The position numbers were made by a program, and so were the translations under genes. A model generated the notes under the pieces. That model worked only from the letters and a program-made list of their open reading frames with translations. It had not been told where the DNA came from and did not search any database. 64,000 nucleotides of DNA from positions 229,675 through 293,674 of the forward strand of contig CAQOGY010000005.1 in NCBI GenBank assembly GCA_948847595.1, read 5' to 3'. This document shows, piece by piece, positions 42,346 through 51,485 of the stretch (its first letter is position 1; every line of letters starts with the position of its first letter). Origin of the DNA: an uncultured Bacteroides sp. GTDB taxonomy: Bacteria; Bacteroidota; Bacteroidia; Bacteroidales; Bacteroidaceae.

Positions 42346-44037
42346 ATGAAATACTTATTACAAACGTCGCCCCTCGTTTCCAGTGCCATGACAGTACTTA
42401 TTCTTTATCAATTTAATTTCACCTCCATACTTCTGGCAGGAGGAATCTCTATTTATTGGATTATAACGCGTATCATTACGATACAGAAAGAAAAAAATCT
42501 TCTCAAAGAAGGAAGCCAGTACTTTATAGACTCCTTCGAGAACATCCGTGCCCCGCTTACACTGGTTCATACCCCATTGAAAATAGCATGTAATGATATT
42601 TGCCCCGAAAATATCAGGAAAGAGTTATCAGTAGCTATCCAAAACATAGATTACCTCAACATACATTTAACGAGGTTGATGAATTTAAAGCAATTGTTCG
42701 CAAACTCTGAAAAGTTGGATTCCTCAGAATATGAACTGGGAATATTTATCAAAAGCCGAGTCACTTCTTTGAAGGCACATGCTGCCAACAACATGGTTGG
42801 GCTGGACATAAAAACTGACTTTAATTACGCCAGTGCGTGGTTCGACCCAAGCAAAATATCTCCAGTCATTGATAAATTCATAAAAAATGCCATAGACCAT
42901 ACCGGACAAAAAAAAACAATAACCCTGTTAATCACCTCAAATTCCCAAAACTGGCAAATAAAAATTACTGGTTTCGAAAATAAAAAGTTACTTCAATGCT
43001 ATAAATGTAAAAAGTGGCAGCTATTCCAACGGAAAAAAGAAGTCGAATACAATTTTGCCAAAAATATATTCTGCAAAAGGCTGATAAAAATGTGTAATGG
43101 AAAGATTCTGATTAACCATTCCAACCGCACTATTATCCTAAAATTCCCTTCAAAAGATTCGACGGGAAATGTTCGCCACCATAGCAGCATGAATATCTCG
43201 GCAAACTTGACAGAAGAAAGAATAGATGCCTTGTCCGGCAAGGATACACAAAAGAGAAATTCCGCCAAGCCGTTGGTCGTACTTGCTGACAGCAACAAAG
43301 AATTCAGGTTGTATCTGGAAGAACGTTTATCAAAGGATTTTATTATAAGAAGCTTCGCAAACGGTTTGGACGCTTTGGAATGTATAAAAGAAGAATACCC
43401 GGATTTAGTAATTTGCGACATTATGCTTCATGGGATGTACGGCAACGAACTGTCGTCGAGACTAAAAACATCAGTAGAAACATCCGTCATCCCCATTATC
43501 CTCTACGGTTCACATATGGATATAGGACAACGCAGCAAAAGAGAAAGTTCCCTGGCTGACACATTCTTATATATGCCCTTTCATATCGAAGATTTAAAGA
43601 TAGAAATGAATGTCCTTATCAGGAACAACCGTTTCCTCAGAAAATCATTCCTGCAAAAAATATTCGGGAAGCAATTTCTGGAAGTTGAGGAAGAGGAAAA
43701 CCCAAATGAGGATAAGTACGTATTTATCAACCAAGTAAAAGAATTTATTCAAAGGAATATAGACAAGGAAAATCTGACAATAGACGAAATCGCCTCAGAA
43801 CTATATATGAGCAGAACTGCTTTTTTTAATAAATGGAAAGTACTGACAGGAGAAGCACCCAAGTACTTCATTTACCGGATCCGTATGGAAAAAGCGCGTG
43901 AACTATTGGAAAGCGGAAAATACTCTGTCAATGTTCTTCCGGAAATGATCGGGTTGAAGAGCCTCAAAAACTTCCGTCATAAATACAAAGAGTATTTTGG
44001 AATAACGCCAAGCGAGTCTATCATGAAAAAACAATAA
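42346..44037 (+). CDS. Hybrid two-component-like regulator with degenerate kinase, receiver and AraC domain
   Basis: 563 residues. Two N-terminal hydrophobic segments are followed by a DHp-like helix pair reading YFIDSFENIRAPLTLVHTPL, where Glu65 stands at the phospho-acceptor His. The HATPase-like region keeps an N-box remnant (FIKNAIDHT) but lacks clear glycine boxes. Next come a receiver (LVVLADSNKEF; Asp358 in VICDIMLHGMYG) and a C-terminal AraC DNA-binding domain. The large periplasmic sensor of normal HTCS proteins is absent. The ATG at 42346 is chosen because its leader (CGTCACTAAAAA-TATAAT) matches that of the paralog at 41070. It probably regulates without autophosphorylation. Confidence 0.78.
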   Translation: MKYLLQTSPLVSSAMTVLILYQFNFTSILLAGGISIYWIITRIITIQKEKNLLKEGSQYFIDSFENIRAPLTLVHTPLKIACNDICPENIRKELSVAIQNIDYLNIHLTRLMNLKQLFANSEKLDSSEYELGIFIKSRVTSLKAHAANNMVGLDIKTDFNYASAWFDPSKISPVIDKFIKNAIDHTGQKKTITLLITSNSQNWQIKITGFENKKLLQCYKCKKWQLFQRKKEVEYNFAKNIFCKRLIKMCNGKILINHSNRTIILKFPSKDSTGNVRHHSSMNISANLTEERIDALSGKDTQKRNSAKPLVVLADSNKEFRLYLEERLSKDFIIRSFANGLDALECIKEEYPDLVICDIMLHGMYGNELSSRLKTSVETSVIPIILYGSHMDIGQRSKRESSLADTFLYMPFHIEDLKIEMNVLIRNNRFLRKSFLQKIFGKQFLEVEEEENPNEDKYVFINQVKEFIQRNIDKENLTIDEIASELYMSRTAFFNKWKVLTGEAPKYFIYRIRMEKARELLESGKYSVNVLPEMIGLKSLKNFRHKYKEYFGITPSESIMKKQ

Positions 44038-44213
44038 GACAAGAACAAACTTATATATCCGAAGATCCCATGAACAGGGGTCTACATCATAGTACTCATA
44101 TGAAGGATTCTCTCTTTATTTTATTTCTTCATGCAGTATTTTATTAATCGTAGCATTTACACTATGTACGTACACCTTAATTTTGAAATTAATAATCTAA
44201 TTTTTTAAACAGT

Positions 44214-44864
44214 ATGAAAACTTTAACTAAAATGAAAAAAGTTTGTTGTTTTAACCGCTTTGTCTTATTCGCAATGGCATTGAGCATGGTAACTTCTTTT
44301 ACTGCGTGTAGCAGTGACGACGATTCGGACATTCCTGTATATTCCCTTAAAGATGTTGATGGTAATTACTCCGGTACAATGCTGACGGAGTCCGTAGCCG
44401 TCAATCCTCAGGAAAATGCTGAAGAGGGAGAAGAACCGACAGGAGCTCAAGTTACTGCCGAAGTAAAAGACAATCAGATTATGATTAAGAAACTTCCGGT
44501 TGATGACCTGATTAAAAGCATTGTCGGTGAAGAAAATGCCGGAGTCATTATCGAAAATATAGGCGATATTAACTACAATATCCCTTATACACCGACTTTT
44601 GATGAAAATAAAGCAAATATCCTGCTTCAACTAAAACCTGAACCTTTAGAAATCAAACTCACTATCCCGACCCAAGTACAAGAAGAAGGGCAAGACCCTG
44701 AAATGCTTATCAAAGTGACTATCGAAGCTGAAAAGAACGGTGTCTACGTTTATGAAGGCAAAAAACTGGCATTCGTTATCAAAGCAACAGGAGTAAAAAT
44801 CGGAGAAGCAGATTTCCCTGATTTCCCGGTTACAACATTTACTTTCGACATGGTCAAGAAGTAA
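44214..44864 (+). CDS. DUF4840-type lipoprotein
   Basis: 216 residues. The signal peptide ends in a lipobox (VTSFTACSSDDD), giving an outer-membrane or periplasmic lipoprotein with the acidic SSDDD sorting stretch typical of surface export in Bacteroides. The mature part is beta-rich (VDGNYSGTML, GVYVYEGKKLAFVIKATGVK) and resembles the calycin-like DUF4840 family. An internal ATG at 44232 (MKKVCC) is another possible start. It is monocistronic, with a terminator after it. Function is unknown. Confidence 0.75.
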   Translation: MKTLTKMKKVCCFNRFVLFAMALSMVTSFTACSSDDDSDIPVYSLKDVDGNYSGTMLTESVAVNPQENAEEGEEPTGAQVTAEVKDNQIMIKKLPVDDLIKSIVGEENAGVIIENIGDINYNIPYTPTFDENKANILLQLKPEPLEIKLTIPTQVQEEGQDPEMLIKVTIEAEKNGVYVYEGKKLAFVIKATGVKIGEADFPDFPVTTFTFDMVKK

Positions 44865-44898
44865 TACAAACCTATTATTGAAAGAAAAAGCTAAAATG

Positions 44899-44932
44899 GA
44901 GTATGCCTGTGCGCAAGGCATGCTCTTTTTTT
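44899..44932 (+). terminator. Terminator after the DUF4840 gene
   Basis: GAGTATGCCT (44899-44908) pairs with AGGCATGCTC (44916-44925) with one wobble, followed by seven T. A -7 box TACCTTTG for the next gene starts two bases later (44934-44941). Confidence 0.85.
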
Positions 44933-44964
44933 ATACCTTTGTGAAATAACCCAACTATAACAAA

Positions 44965-45657
44965 ATGACTACAACGGAAAACATTCGAAAAGAATTGCAG
45001 ACTTTAGTAGATTCCAAGTATCAGGAATTTCATTCCGCCTTAGTCCCCGGAACCGAAAATATTCTCGGTGTACGTATTCCGCAACTACGGATACTGGCAA
45101 AAGAAATCGCTAAGAGAGAAGATTGGCGTATATTTGTGGAAGCAACCGATACCAAGTTTTATGAGGAAACAATGCTTCAGGGAATGGTCATCGGATTAGC
45201 CAAAATGGAACTTGACGAACGACTGAAATACGTCAGCATGTTCGTTCCCCGCATTGATAACTGGGCTGTATGCGACATCTTTTGCGGAGAACTGAAGACT
45301 GCTGCAAAAAAAGGAAAAGAAGTTGTATGGCAATTCATTCAGCCTTATCTGACATCCCCCAAAGAATTTGAAATACGATTCGGTATTGTGATGCTTTTCC
45401 ATTATGTGGATAAAGACCATATCGACTCATTGCTGACATACGCAGACTCATTCTGCCATGATGCTTATTATGCACGTATGGCTATGGCTTGGATGATATC
45501 CATCTGCTTCATCAAGTTCCCCGAAAAGACAATGGAATATCTGAAACAGAGTAAACTGGATAACTGGACTTATAATAAATCATTGCAGAAAACAATCGAA
45601 TCGCTTCGCGTAGATAAAGAAACTAAAGACGTACTCCGAAACATGAAACGGCGATAA
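44965..45657 (+). CDS. AlkD-like DNA alkylation repair protein
   Basis: 230 residues made of HEAT-like helical repeats of the AlkC/AlkD glycosylase superfamily: LGVRIPQLRILAKEIAKRED, YEETMLQGMVIGLAKMELDE, RIDNWAVCDIFCGELK and FEIRFGIVMLFHYVDKDHID. AlkD members excise positively charged alkylated bases; other members of the fold have lost that activity. The WAVCD stretch with its Asp fits the active-site region. It has its own promoter and shares a bidirectional terminator with the convergent potD gene. Confidence 0.85.
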   Translation: MTTTENIRKELQTLVDSKYQEFHSALVPGTENILGVRIPQLRILAKEIAKREDWRIFVEATDTKFYEETMLQGMVIGLAKMELDERLKYVSMFVPRIDNWAVCDIFCGELKTAAKKGKEVVWQFIQPYLTSPKEFEIRFGIVMLFHYVDKDHIDSLLTYADSFCHDAYYARMAMAWMISICFIKFPEKTMEYLKQSKLDNWTYNKSLQKTIESLRVDKETKDVLRNMKRR

Positions 45658-45668
45658 TGACAATATAA

Positions 45669-45719
45669 AAATAGCCCGATGAACATTCTGCTATCAACAT
45701 TCTGTTCACCGGGCTATTT
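45669..45719. terminator. Bidirectional terminator between alkD-like and potD genes
   Basis: Arms 45669-45685 and 45703-45719 pair over 17 nt with one mismatch, with A-rich sequence to the left and TCATTTTC to the right. It can serve both converging transcripts. Confidence 0.8.
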
Positions 45720-45744
45720 CATTTTCAATATATATCCGAAGGAA

Positions 45745-47082
45745 TTAACGTTGATTCCTCTTTACCTTTTTTCTTCTGCTTCTGCGGTTCTGTTGCTTCT
45801 GACGACTGTAACGTTGCCATCTCTTATATATCATCCAACCGCTCATCAAAGCAACGACAACGAAAATAAGAATAGTTATACCCACTCCCAAATTATCTCC
45901 CTTAATACGTGACCAAATATCAAGCACTTCTTTCGTCTTGTCGCCAAAATCACGGATCATAGCACATCGTTCCACCACTTTGCGGTCGGGGTATTGTATC
46001 TTATCAATCTGTATGCTATCGGCACCCGGCCCGAAAAAATAGCTCAAATCGGCAAAATAGGCAAGTGTCGTATCGGTCTTCTCTTCCAAAATCTCGGGAG
46101 TAGCAATCGAACTTACATATCCGCAGAAATCCATATTTCTCAAAGCGATATCCGGGCGACACATGAAATTGATAAAGTAACTGGCAGCTTTCGGGTTCTT
46201 CGCATATTTCGGAATGACCCAACCGTCATACCATATATTGCTTCCTTCTTTAGGAACTTCATAATCCAAGTCCACTCCTACCGCATTAGCTTCTTCAATC
46301 GCCCATATCGCATCACCGCTCCAGGTCATATTCAGCCAAGCCTTATTCTTCGTCATCATCTCCTTACCGAAGTCAGCTTCCCAACCTGCTATATTCGGCT
46401 TCAACGCTTTCAGATACTTTTCCGCCAGTTCCATCGCACGTGGAGAATAGTCGTTCATCAGTTCTTCCACTGTCACTGTCCCCTCTTCCAATTCCTTGGC
46501 ATGCGCATAGATAATAGCCGTACCGTAAGCATCGCGATAACTATCTTTCATCAGGATTTTTCCGGCATACTTCTTATTCCAGAGACAATCCCAGGATGCC
46601 GCAACCGAATCGGGAACATAAGCACGATTGTACAGAAGCCCTGCCGTTCCCCACATATAGCACACCGCATAGCGGCTCGCTTCCTCTCCCGGTTGGCTCA
46701 ATTTATTGATTTGCTCACGAATAAACGGAGACACATTATTCATATAATTGGGAGAATGGGCAAAATTCGTGTCAATAGGCAGAAGCAAATGCTTCTTCAA
46801 CATACGCTCAATGATATATTCCGAAGGACAAACCACATCAAAATCTTCATGCCCTTTCTCGATCTTCGTCAGCATAATCTCGTTGATGTCGAATGTCTGA
46901 TAAACAATGCGGATATTTTCGCCCGTCTGCTCCTTATAATACGCCTGAAAATCTTCGAGTACACTATCTCCGATATAATCCGCCCAGTTATAGATTTTGA
47001 GAACCCGCTCACGGGGTTCGCCGGAGTTATAACATCCGGCCAGACTCAACAATAACAGGATAACAGGAATTATTCTTTTCAT
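45745..47082 (-). CDS. potD: Spermidine/putrescine-binding lipoprotein with C-terminal membrane anchor
   Basis: 445 residues. Signal peptide and lipobox (MKRIIPVILLLLSLAGCYNS). The mature protein is a PotD-type binding protein (VLKIYNWADYIGDSVLEDFQ, VVCPSEYIIERML, WLNMTWSGDAIWAIEEANAV, WVIPKYAKNPKAASYFINF). Unusually the end adds a membrane helix (LGVGITILIFVVVALMSGWM) and a basic tail rich in Arg/Lys, so it would be anchored at both ends. The start at 47082 gives a clean signal peptide; a frame from 47103 would add seven residues. It is the last gene of the leftward pot operon. Polyamine specificity is by family. Confidence 0.9.
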   Translation of the reverse strand: MKRIIPVILLLLSLAGCYNSGEPRERVLKIYNWADYIGDSVLEDFQAYYKEQTGENIRIVYQTFDINEIMLTKIEKGHEDFDVVCPSEYIIERMLKKHLLLPIDTNFAHSPNYMNNVSPFIREQINKLSQPGEEASRYAVCYMWGTAGLLYNRAYVPDSVAASWDCLWNKKYAGKILMKDSYRDAYGTAIIYAHAKELEEGTVTVEELMNDYSPRAMELAEKYLKALKPNIAGWEADFGKEMMTKNKAWLNMTWSGDAIWAIEEANAVGVDLDYEVPKEGSNIWYDGWVIPKYAKNPKAASYFINFMCRPDIALRNMDFCGYVSSIATPEILEEKTDTTLAYFADLSYFFGPGADSIQIDKIQYPDRKVVERCAMIRDFGDKTKEVLDIWSRIKGDNLGVGITILIFVVVALMSGWMIYKRWQRYSRQKQQNRRSRRKKVKRNQR

Positions 47083-47114
47083 ATTATTTACGTAGTAGCA
47101 CATTTAGTAATCCA

Positions 47115-47909
47115 TTAATCTTTTTTCTTCGCTTTCCCTGCACGGTAATTGATCGCGATAAGCAACGCCAGCACTACTACAAAAATAATAGCGGAAAGCG
47201 GGCGAAGTTCCGGTGTCAGACCACCTTTGCGGGCATCAGCGTAAATATAAGTGGAAAGCGTCTCCAAACCTTGATTACCGATAGTAAACACAGTTACGGC
47301 AAAATCGTCAATAGACAGTGTCAACGCAAGCATGAAACCGCTAATCATTCCCGGACGAATCTCCGGTACAATGACTTTCCACAAGGCTTGCATGGGAGTT
47401 GCTCCCAAATCGAGGGCAGCTTCATAAATATTCGGATTCATCTGCTTCAGACGCGGCAGGACACTTAACACAACGTAAGGCGTACAAAATGTGATGTGCG
47501 CAAGCACTACAGTTGTATATCCTTGTGTGATTCCCAAAGAAACAAATAGAAGAAAAAGCGAAATACCCGTAATAATATCTCCATTCAGAATAGGAATACT
47601 ATTCACAAAACTAATCGCTTTGCGCGAACGGGATTTCAAATTAAAGATGCCGATAGCAGCTACGCTCCCCAACAAGGTAGAAGCAGTTGCAGCCAACAGG
47701 GCAATAGTGATCGTATTAATCAGTGCATTCATCAAGGAATGATGCGTGCCTGTGGTGAAAAGCGAAGTATAAAGTTTGGTAGAAAAACCTGTCCAGTTGC
47801 CCAACACTTTCGCTTCGGTGAAGGAATAGATGATGATAATCACGATAGGAGAATAAAGCAACAACAGCAATATCCACAAGTAAGCCTGCGCAAATATTTT
47901 CTTTACCAT
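47115..47909 (-). CDS. potC: Polyamine ABC transporter permease
   Basis: 264 residues, six predicted membrane helices, binding-protein-dependent permease. The cytoplasmic EAA loop reads YEAALDLGATPMQALWKVIV followed by PEIRPGMISG, the contact with the PotA ATPase. It overlaps the start of the adjacent permease gene by seven bases and is followed by potD after 32 nt. It forms the heterodimeric channel with PotB for spermidine or putrescine import. Confidence 0.92.
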   Translation of the reverse strand: MVKKIFAQAYLWILLLLLYSPIVIIIIYSFTEAKVLGNWTGFSTKLYTSLFTTGTHHSLMNALINTITIALLAATASTLLGSVAAIGIFNLKSRSRKAISFVNSIPILNGDIITGISLFLLFVSLGITQGYTTVVLAHITFCTPYVVLSVLPRLKQMNPNIYEAALDLGATPMQALWKVIVPEIRPGMISGFMLALTLSIDDFAVTVFTIGNQGLETLSTYIYADARKGGLTPELRPLSAIIFVVVLALLIAINYRAGKAKKKD

Positions 47910-48703
47910 AGCCCACCTCCTTCGTTAGAGTTGTCTTTATCGTCAGTGCTAAACAAAGAAGTAGCGGCTATCAGCAGTAACATGATAAGCGAAAGCGCCG
48001 CTCCATAATTCCACATACTGTTATTGATGTTCTCCTGAATCGTCGTACCGAACAGCTTGATATTGTTCATCGTCAACAGCTCGGCAATAGCAAAAGTCGA
48101 TATAGTCGGCATAAACACCATCATAATGCCACTCATCACCCCCGGCATGGAAAGCGGAAGAACTGCTTTCAGAAAGACCTGTACGGGGTTGGCGCCCAAA
48201 TCCTGCGCAGCTTCGATATAACTATGATCCATCTTCTGCAACGTGTTATAGATAGGATAAATCATAAAGGGGATAAAGTTGTACACCATACCGAATATCA
48301 AAGCCCCCTCACCCAACGGTACACTGAAAAAGTCGAATAAAGCGACCGTAGCCAAAGTACGCACCAGGATATTCACCCACATTGGAAGAATAAACAGGAC
48401 GACCATCGTCTTGGAACGGTTCAACTTACTGTTGCTTAGTATCCAGGCAGCAGGATAACCCAGCAAAAGACAAACAAGGGTGGTAATAATAGCAATGCCT
48501 ATCGAATAGACAAAGGTATTGATTGCTTCGGGATGTTCGAAGAACTTCTGAAAATTGGCGAGTGTCAAATGACCGTTATCGTCAGTAAACGCATACACAA
48601 CAATCAAGAACAACGGTATGACCACAAAGATCGCCGAAAAAATAATGTAAGGGAGAGTCCAACTCTTACGTGATGACAAAAAGACCAAAAACCTCTTATT
48701 CAC
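47903..48703 (-). CDS. potB: Polyamine ABC transporter permease
   Basis: 266 residues with six predicted membrane helices. The EAA loop is YIEAAQDLGANPVQVFLKAV followed by LPLSMPGVMSG. N-terminal IFSAIFVVIPLFLIVVYAFT is the usual first helix of PotB. It lies 11 nt after potA and overlaps potC by seven bases, so translation is coupled. Confidence 0.92.
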   Translation of the reverse strand: MNKRFLVFLSSRKSWTLPYIIFSAIFVVIPLFLIVVYAFTDDNGHLTLANFQKFFEHPEAINTFVYSIGIAIITTLVCLLLGYPAAWILSNSKLNRSKTMVVLFILPMWVNILVRTLATVALFDFFSVPLGEGALIFGMVYNFIPFMIYPIYNTLQKMDHSYIEAAQDLGANPVQVFLKAVLPLSMPGVMSGIMMVFMPTISTFAIAELLTMNNIKLFGTTIQENINNSMWNYGAALSLIMLLLIAATSLFSTDDKDNSNEGGGLW

Positions 48704-48714
48704 TTCCTTTCCTG

Positions 48715-50106
48715 TTAATCGGTTATTTTAATTACACGAATTGCATCCGGGGGGATGGTAATACCTACACGGTCGCCGTCGTCCCACACGTCATTCGTAT
48801 CTACAAACACATTCTCGTCCCAGTCGGAGAACACCGTCAAATGATAATGGTCACCCTTATAAAGGATAAACTTCACTTCACCCGTCAATGTTCCGTCTTC
48901 TTCATTATCCTGAAGAATTACCTTGTCGAAATCCACTTCCACTTTGACATTCGTTTCGGGTTCAATACCTTCCACCGAAGCACATTCAAAGTTACAACCG
49001 AGGAATTCCACATGAGTGGCATCCAGTAACTTTCCTTCAAAAGTATTGCAGACACGCTCTTTCTTCATAATATGGATATCGAACGGCTTCACCAACAGAC
49101 CGACTTCCGCTCCGACCTCAAAATGATGGTAATCCTGCACAAGGAATTCATAGCCGCCGCAAAGCACGGTCATCTCATAATGCACACCTTTGAATATGGA
49201 AGTCTGCACCACTCCTGTCAACTGTGCCATATCCGAAACCGGGAAAATATATAAATCTTCCGGACGAATCACCACATCAACCGATGTATTCTCACCAAAT
49301 CCTTCGTCCACACATTCAAACTCCGTATCGCAGAAGCGTACCAGTTTGTCATGAATCATCGTACCATTCAAGATGTTACTTTCTCCGATAAAGTCCGCGA
49401 CAAAAGAATTGATAGGCTCGTTATAAATATCAATCGGCGTACCGATCTGCTGAATCTTTCCCTCACTCATCACGACAATAGTATCACTCAGCGTAAGCGC
49501 CTCTTCCTGGTCATGAGTGACATAGACAAATGTGATTCCCAAAGATTTATGCATTTCTTTGAGTTCCATCTGCATATCCTTACGCATTTTCAGGTCAAGT
49601 GCTGCCAGCGGTTCATCCAGAAGCAACACTTCCGGCTCGTTGACAATGGCACGGGCGATGGCTACACGCTGTTGCTGCCCCCCGGAGAGAGAATCGACAT
49701 CACGATATTCATAATCCGTCATGCCTACCATTTTCAGAGCAGCTTTCACTTTCTTCCCAATGGTCTGCTTCGGTGTCTTTTTCAGTTTCAGACCGAAAGC
49801 GATATTGTCGTAAACATTCAAGTGCGGAAACAGGGCATATTTCTGGAATACCGTATTTACCGGACGCTTGTGGGGCGGAGTTTGTGTGATTTCCATCCCC
49901 GAAATTCTGATTTCGCCTTCCGAAGCTGTCTGAAAACCGGCTATGAGACGCAACAACGTGGTTTTTCCGCAACCGGAAGGTCCGAGTATCGTGACAAACT
50001 CGCCCTTTTTCACGTTCAGTGTCACATCATCCAATGCTGTTTTCTCGCCGAAAAACTTCGAGACATGGCTTACCTCAATGATGGATTTATCTTCTTGCAT
50101 ATTCAT
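48715..50106 (-). CDS. potA: Polyamine ABC transporter ATPase with duplicated TOBE domain
   Basis: 463 residues. Walker A GPSGCGKTT, signature LSGGQQQRVAIARA, Walker B VLLLDEPLAALD and H-loop VYVTHDQEEAL are all intact. The C-terminal regulatory part is longer than in E. coli PotA (378 residues) and holds two similar blocks: TGVVQTSIFKGVHYEMTVL ... and TGEVKFILYKGDHYHLTVF ..., an apparent TOBE duplication. The start at 50106 (MNMQEDKS) is preferred because the -7 box TACCTTTG (50130 to 50123) lies just upstream; a frame from 50133 would begin inside the promoter. First gene of the operon potA-B-C-D. Confidence 0.92.
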   Translation of the reverse strand: MNMQEDKSIIEVSHVSKFFGEKTALDDVTLNVKKGEFVTILGPSGCGKTTLLRLIAGFQTASEGEIRISGMEITQTPPHKRPVNTVFQKYALFPHLNVYDNIAFGLKLKKTPKQTIGKKVKAALKMVGMTDYEYRDVDSLSGGQQQRVAIARAIVNEPEVLLLDEPLAALDLKMRKDMQMELKEMHKSLGITFVYVTHDQEEALTLSDTIVVMSEGKIQQIGTPIDIYNEPINSFVADFIGESNILNGTMIHDKLVRFCDTEFECVDEGFGENTSVDVVIRPEDLYIFPVSDMAQLTGVVQTSIFKGVHYEMTVLCGGYEFLVQDYHHFEVGAEVGLLVKPFDIHIMKKERVCNTFEGKLLDATHVEFLGCNFECASVEGIEPETNVKVEVDFDKVILQDNEEDGTLTGEVKFILYKGDHYHLTVFSDWDENVFVDTNDVWDDGDRVGITIPPDAIRVIKITD

Positions 50107-50122
50107 ACTAAAGTTTGGGCTG

Positions 50123-50130
50123 CAAAGGTA
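50123..50130 (-). promoter_or_regulatory. pot operon -7 box
   Basis: TACCTTTG on the minus strand about 17 nt ahead of the potA start. The -33 element is not clear. It indicates a very short leader. Confidence 0.5.
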
Positions 50131-50204
50131 CACATTTCTGCGGTTTTCACCTACGTGTTAATCTAATATAACAGTGTTTTTCGATGCTCGAGAGAAAAAT
50201 AATC

Positions 50205-50212
50205 TATCTTTG
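50205..50212 (+). promoter_or_regulatory. -7 box of the TlpA-like gene
   Basis: TATCTTTG, 32 nt before the ATG at 50245; the -33 region is T-rich without a clear TTTG. Confidence 0.5.
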
Positions 50213-50244
50213 CATAAATATTTATTCACTAATCTTACAAAAGC

Positions 50245-51345
50245 ATGAAAAAATTAACTTATTTAGTTATCGCAACAGCCGCCCTGGGTATGGTAGCTTG
50301 TACCGGTAACAAAGCTGGTTACGTTGTTACAGGTACAGTAGAGGGCGCAGCCGATGGTGACACCGTTTATCTTCAGGAAGCTACAGGTCGAAATTTGACT
50401 AAACTCGATACTGCTGTTATCAAAAAAGGTACTTTTACCTTTGAAGGTACACAAGATTCTGTTGTCAGCCGTTATGTCACTTGTGAAGTAAACGGAACAC
50501 CGTTGATGGTTGATTTCTTCCTCGAAAACGGAAAAATCAATGTCACGTTAGGCAAAGATGATGATTCTGTTACCGGTACTGCCAACAACGACGCTTACCA
50601 GGAACTCAGAGCCAAAATCAATGACATCAGCAAGAAAATGAATGGCATCTATGAATCAATGGGTGACACTACCTTGAGCGACGAACAGAAAGAAGCCAAG
50701 CAAAAAGAAGGAGCAGAGTTGCAGGAACAGTACGAAAACGCAATTAAGGAAGCTGTACAGAAAAACATCACCAACCCGGTCGGCGTATTCTTGTTCAAAC
50801 AGACTTTCTACAATAACTCAACTGCCGAAAACGAAGCATTACTACAACAGGTTCCGGCTAACTTGCAAAACGATGAAGCAATCGTAAAAATCAAAGAGCT
50901 GACCGAAAAGCAGAAAAAGACTGCCGTAGGTACCAAGTTCATTGATTTCGAAATGCAGACTCCTGACGGAAAAGCTGTGAAACTGTCTGATTACGTAGGT
51001 AAAGGCAAAGTGGTATTGGTAGACTTCTGGGCTAGCTGGTGCGGTCCTTGCCGTCGCGAAATGCCTAACCTGGTAGAAGCTTACGCTAAATACAAAGGCA
51101 AAAACTTTGAAATTGTAGGTGTATCTCTCGACCAAGACGGTGCTGCGTGGAAAGAATCTATCAAGAAACTGAACATGACTTGGCCGCAAATGTCCGACTT
51201 GAAATTCTGGCAAAGTGAAGGTGCACAACTTTACGCTATAAACAGCATCCCTCACACAGTGTTGATCGACGGTGACGGTACGATTATCGCTCGCGGCCTG
51301 CACGGAGAAGAGCTTCAAGCTAAAATAGCAGAAGCAGTAAAATAA
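50245..51345 (+). CDS. TlpA-like thioredoxin-domain lipoprotein with DUF4369
   Basis: 366 residues. Lipobox TAALGMVACTGNK. An N-terminal DUF4369 beta domain (about 25-125; VTGTVEGAADGDTVYLQEAT), a helical charged middle and a C-terminal AhpC/TlpA thioredoxin domain (about 230-366) with the redox motif WASWCGPCRREMPNL and a cis-Pro region INSIPHTVLID. It is predicted to act as a periplasmic thiol-disulfide reductase. Such DUF4369-TlpA proteins are abundant in Bacteroides. It is monocistronic, divergent from the pot operon, with its own -7 box and terminator. Confidence 0.9.
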   Translation: MKKLTYLVIATAALGMVACTGNKAGYVVTGTVEGAADGDTVYLQEATGRNLTKLDTAVIKKGTFTFEGTQDSVVSRYVTCEVNGTPLMVDFFLENGKINVTLGKDDDSVTGTANNDAYQELRAKINDISKKMNGIYESMGDTTLSDEQKEAKQKEGAELQEQYENAIKEAVQKNITNPVGVFLFKQTFYNNSTAENEALLQQVPANLQNDEAIVKIKELTEKQKKTAVGTKFIDFEMQTPDGKAVKLSDYVGKGKVVLVDFWASWCGPCRREMPNLVEAYAKYKGKNFEIVGVSLDQDGAAWKESIKKLNMTWPQMSDLKFWQSEGAQLYAINSIPHTVLIDGDGTIIARGLHGEELQAKIAEAVK

Positions 51346-51395
51346 AAGAAGCAAAGACTGTTTCGTTCTGGAGACAGTCTCTTGATGATAAAAAT

Positions 51396-51434
51396 TTAGC
51401 CCCTGCATTCTTTAAGATTGCAGGGGCTAATTTT
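51396..51434. terminator. Terminator between the TlpA-like and glgP genes
   Basis: TTAGCCCCTGCA (51396-51407) and TGCAGGGGCTAA (51419-51430) form a perfect 12-bp stem followed by TTTTAT. A-rich sequence on the left lets it work for the converging glgP transcript too. Confidence 0.85.
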
Positions 51435-51485
51435 ATCTATGAAAGCAGCAGGGAGATTTACTCTCCCTACTTTATTCTCAATTAA

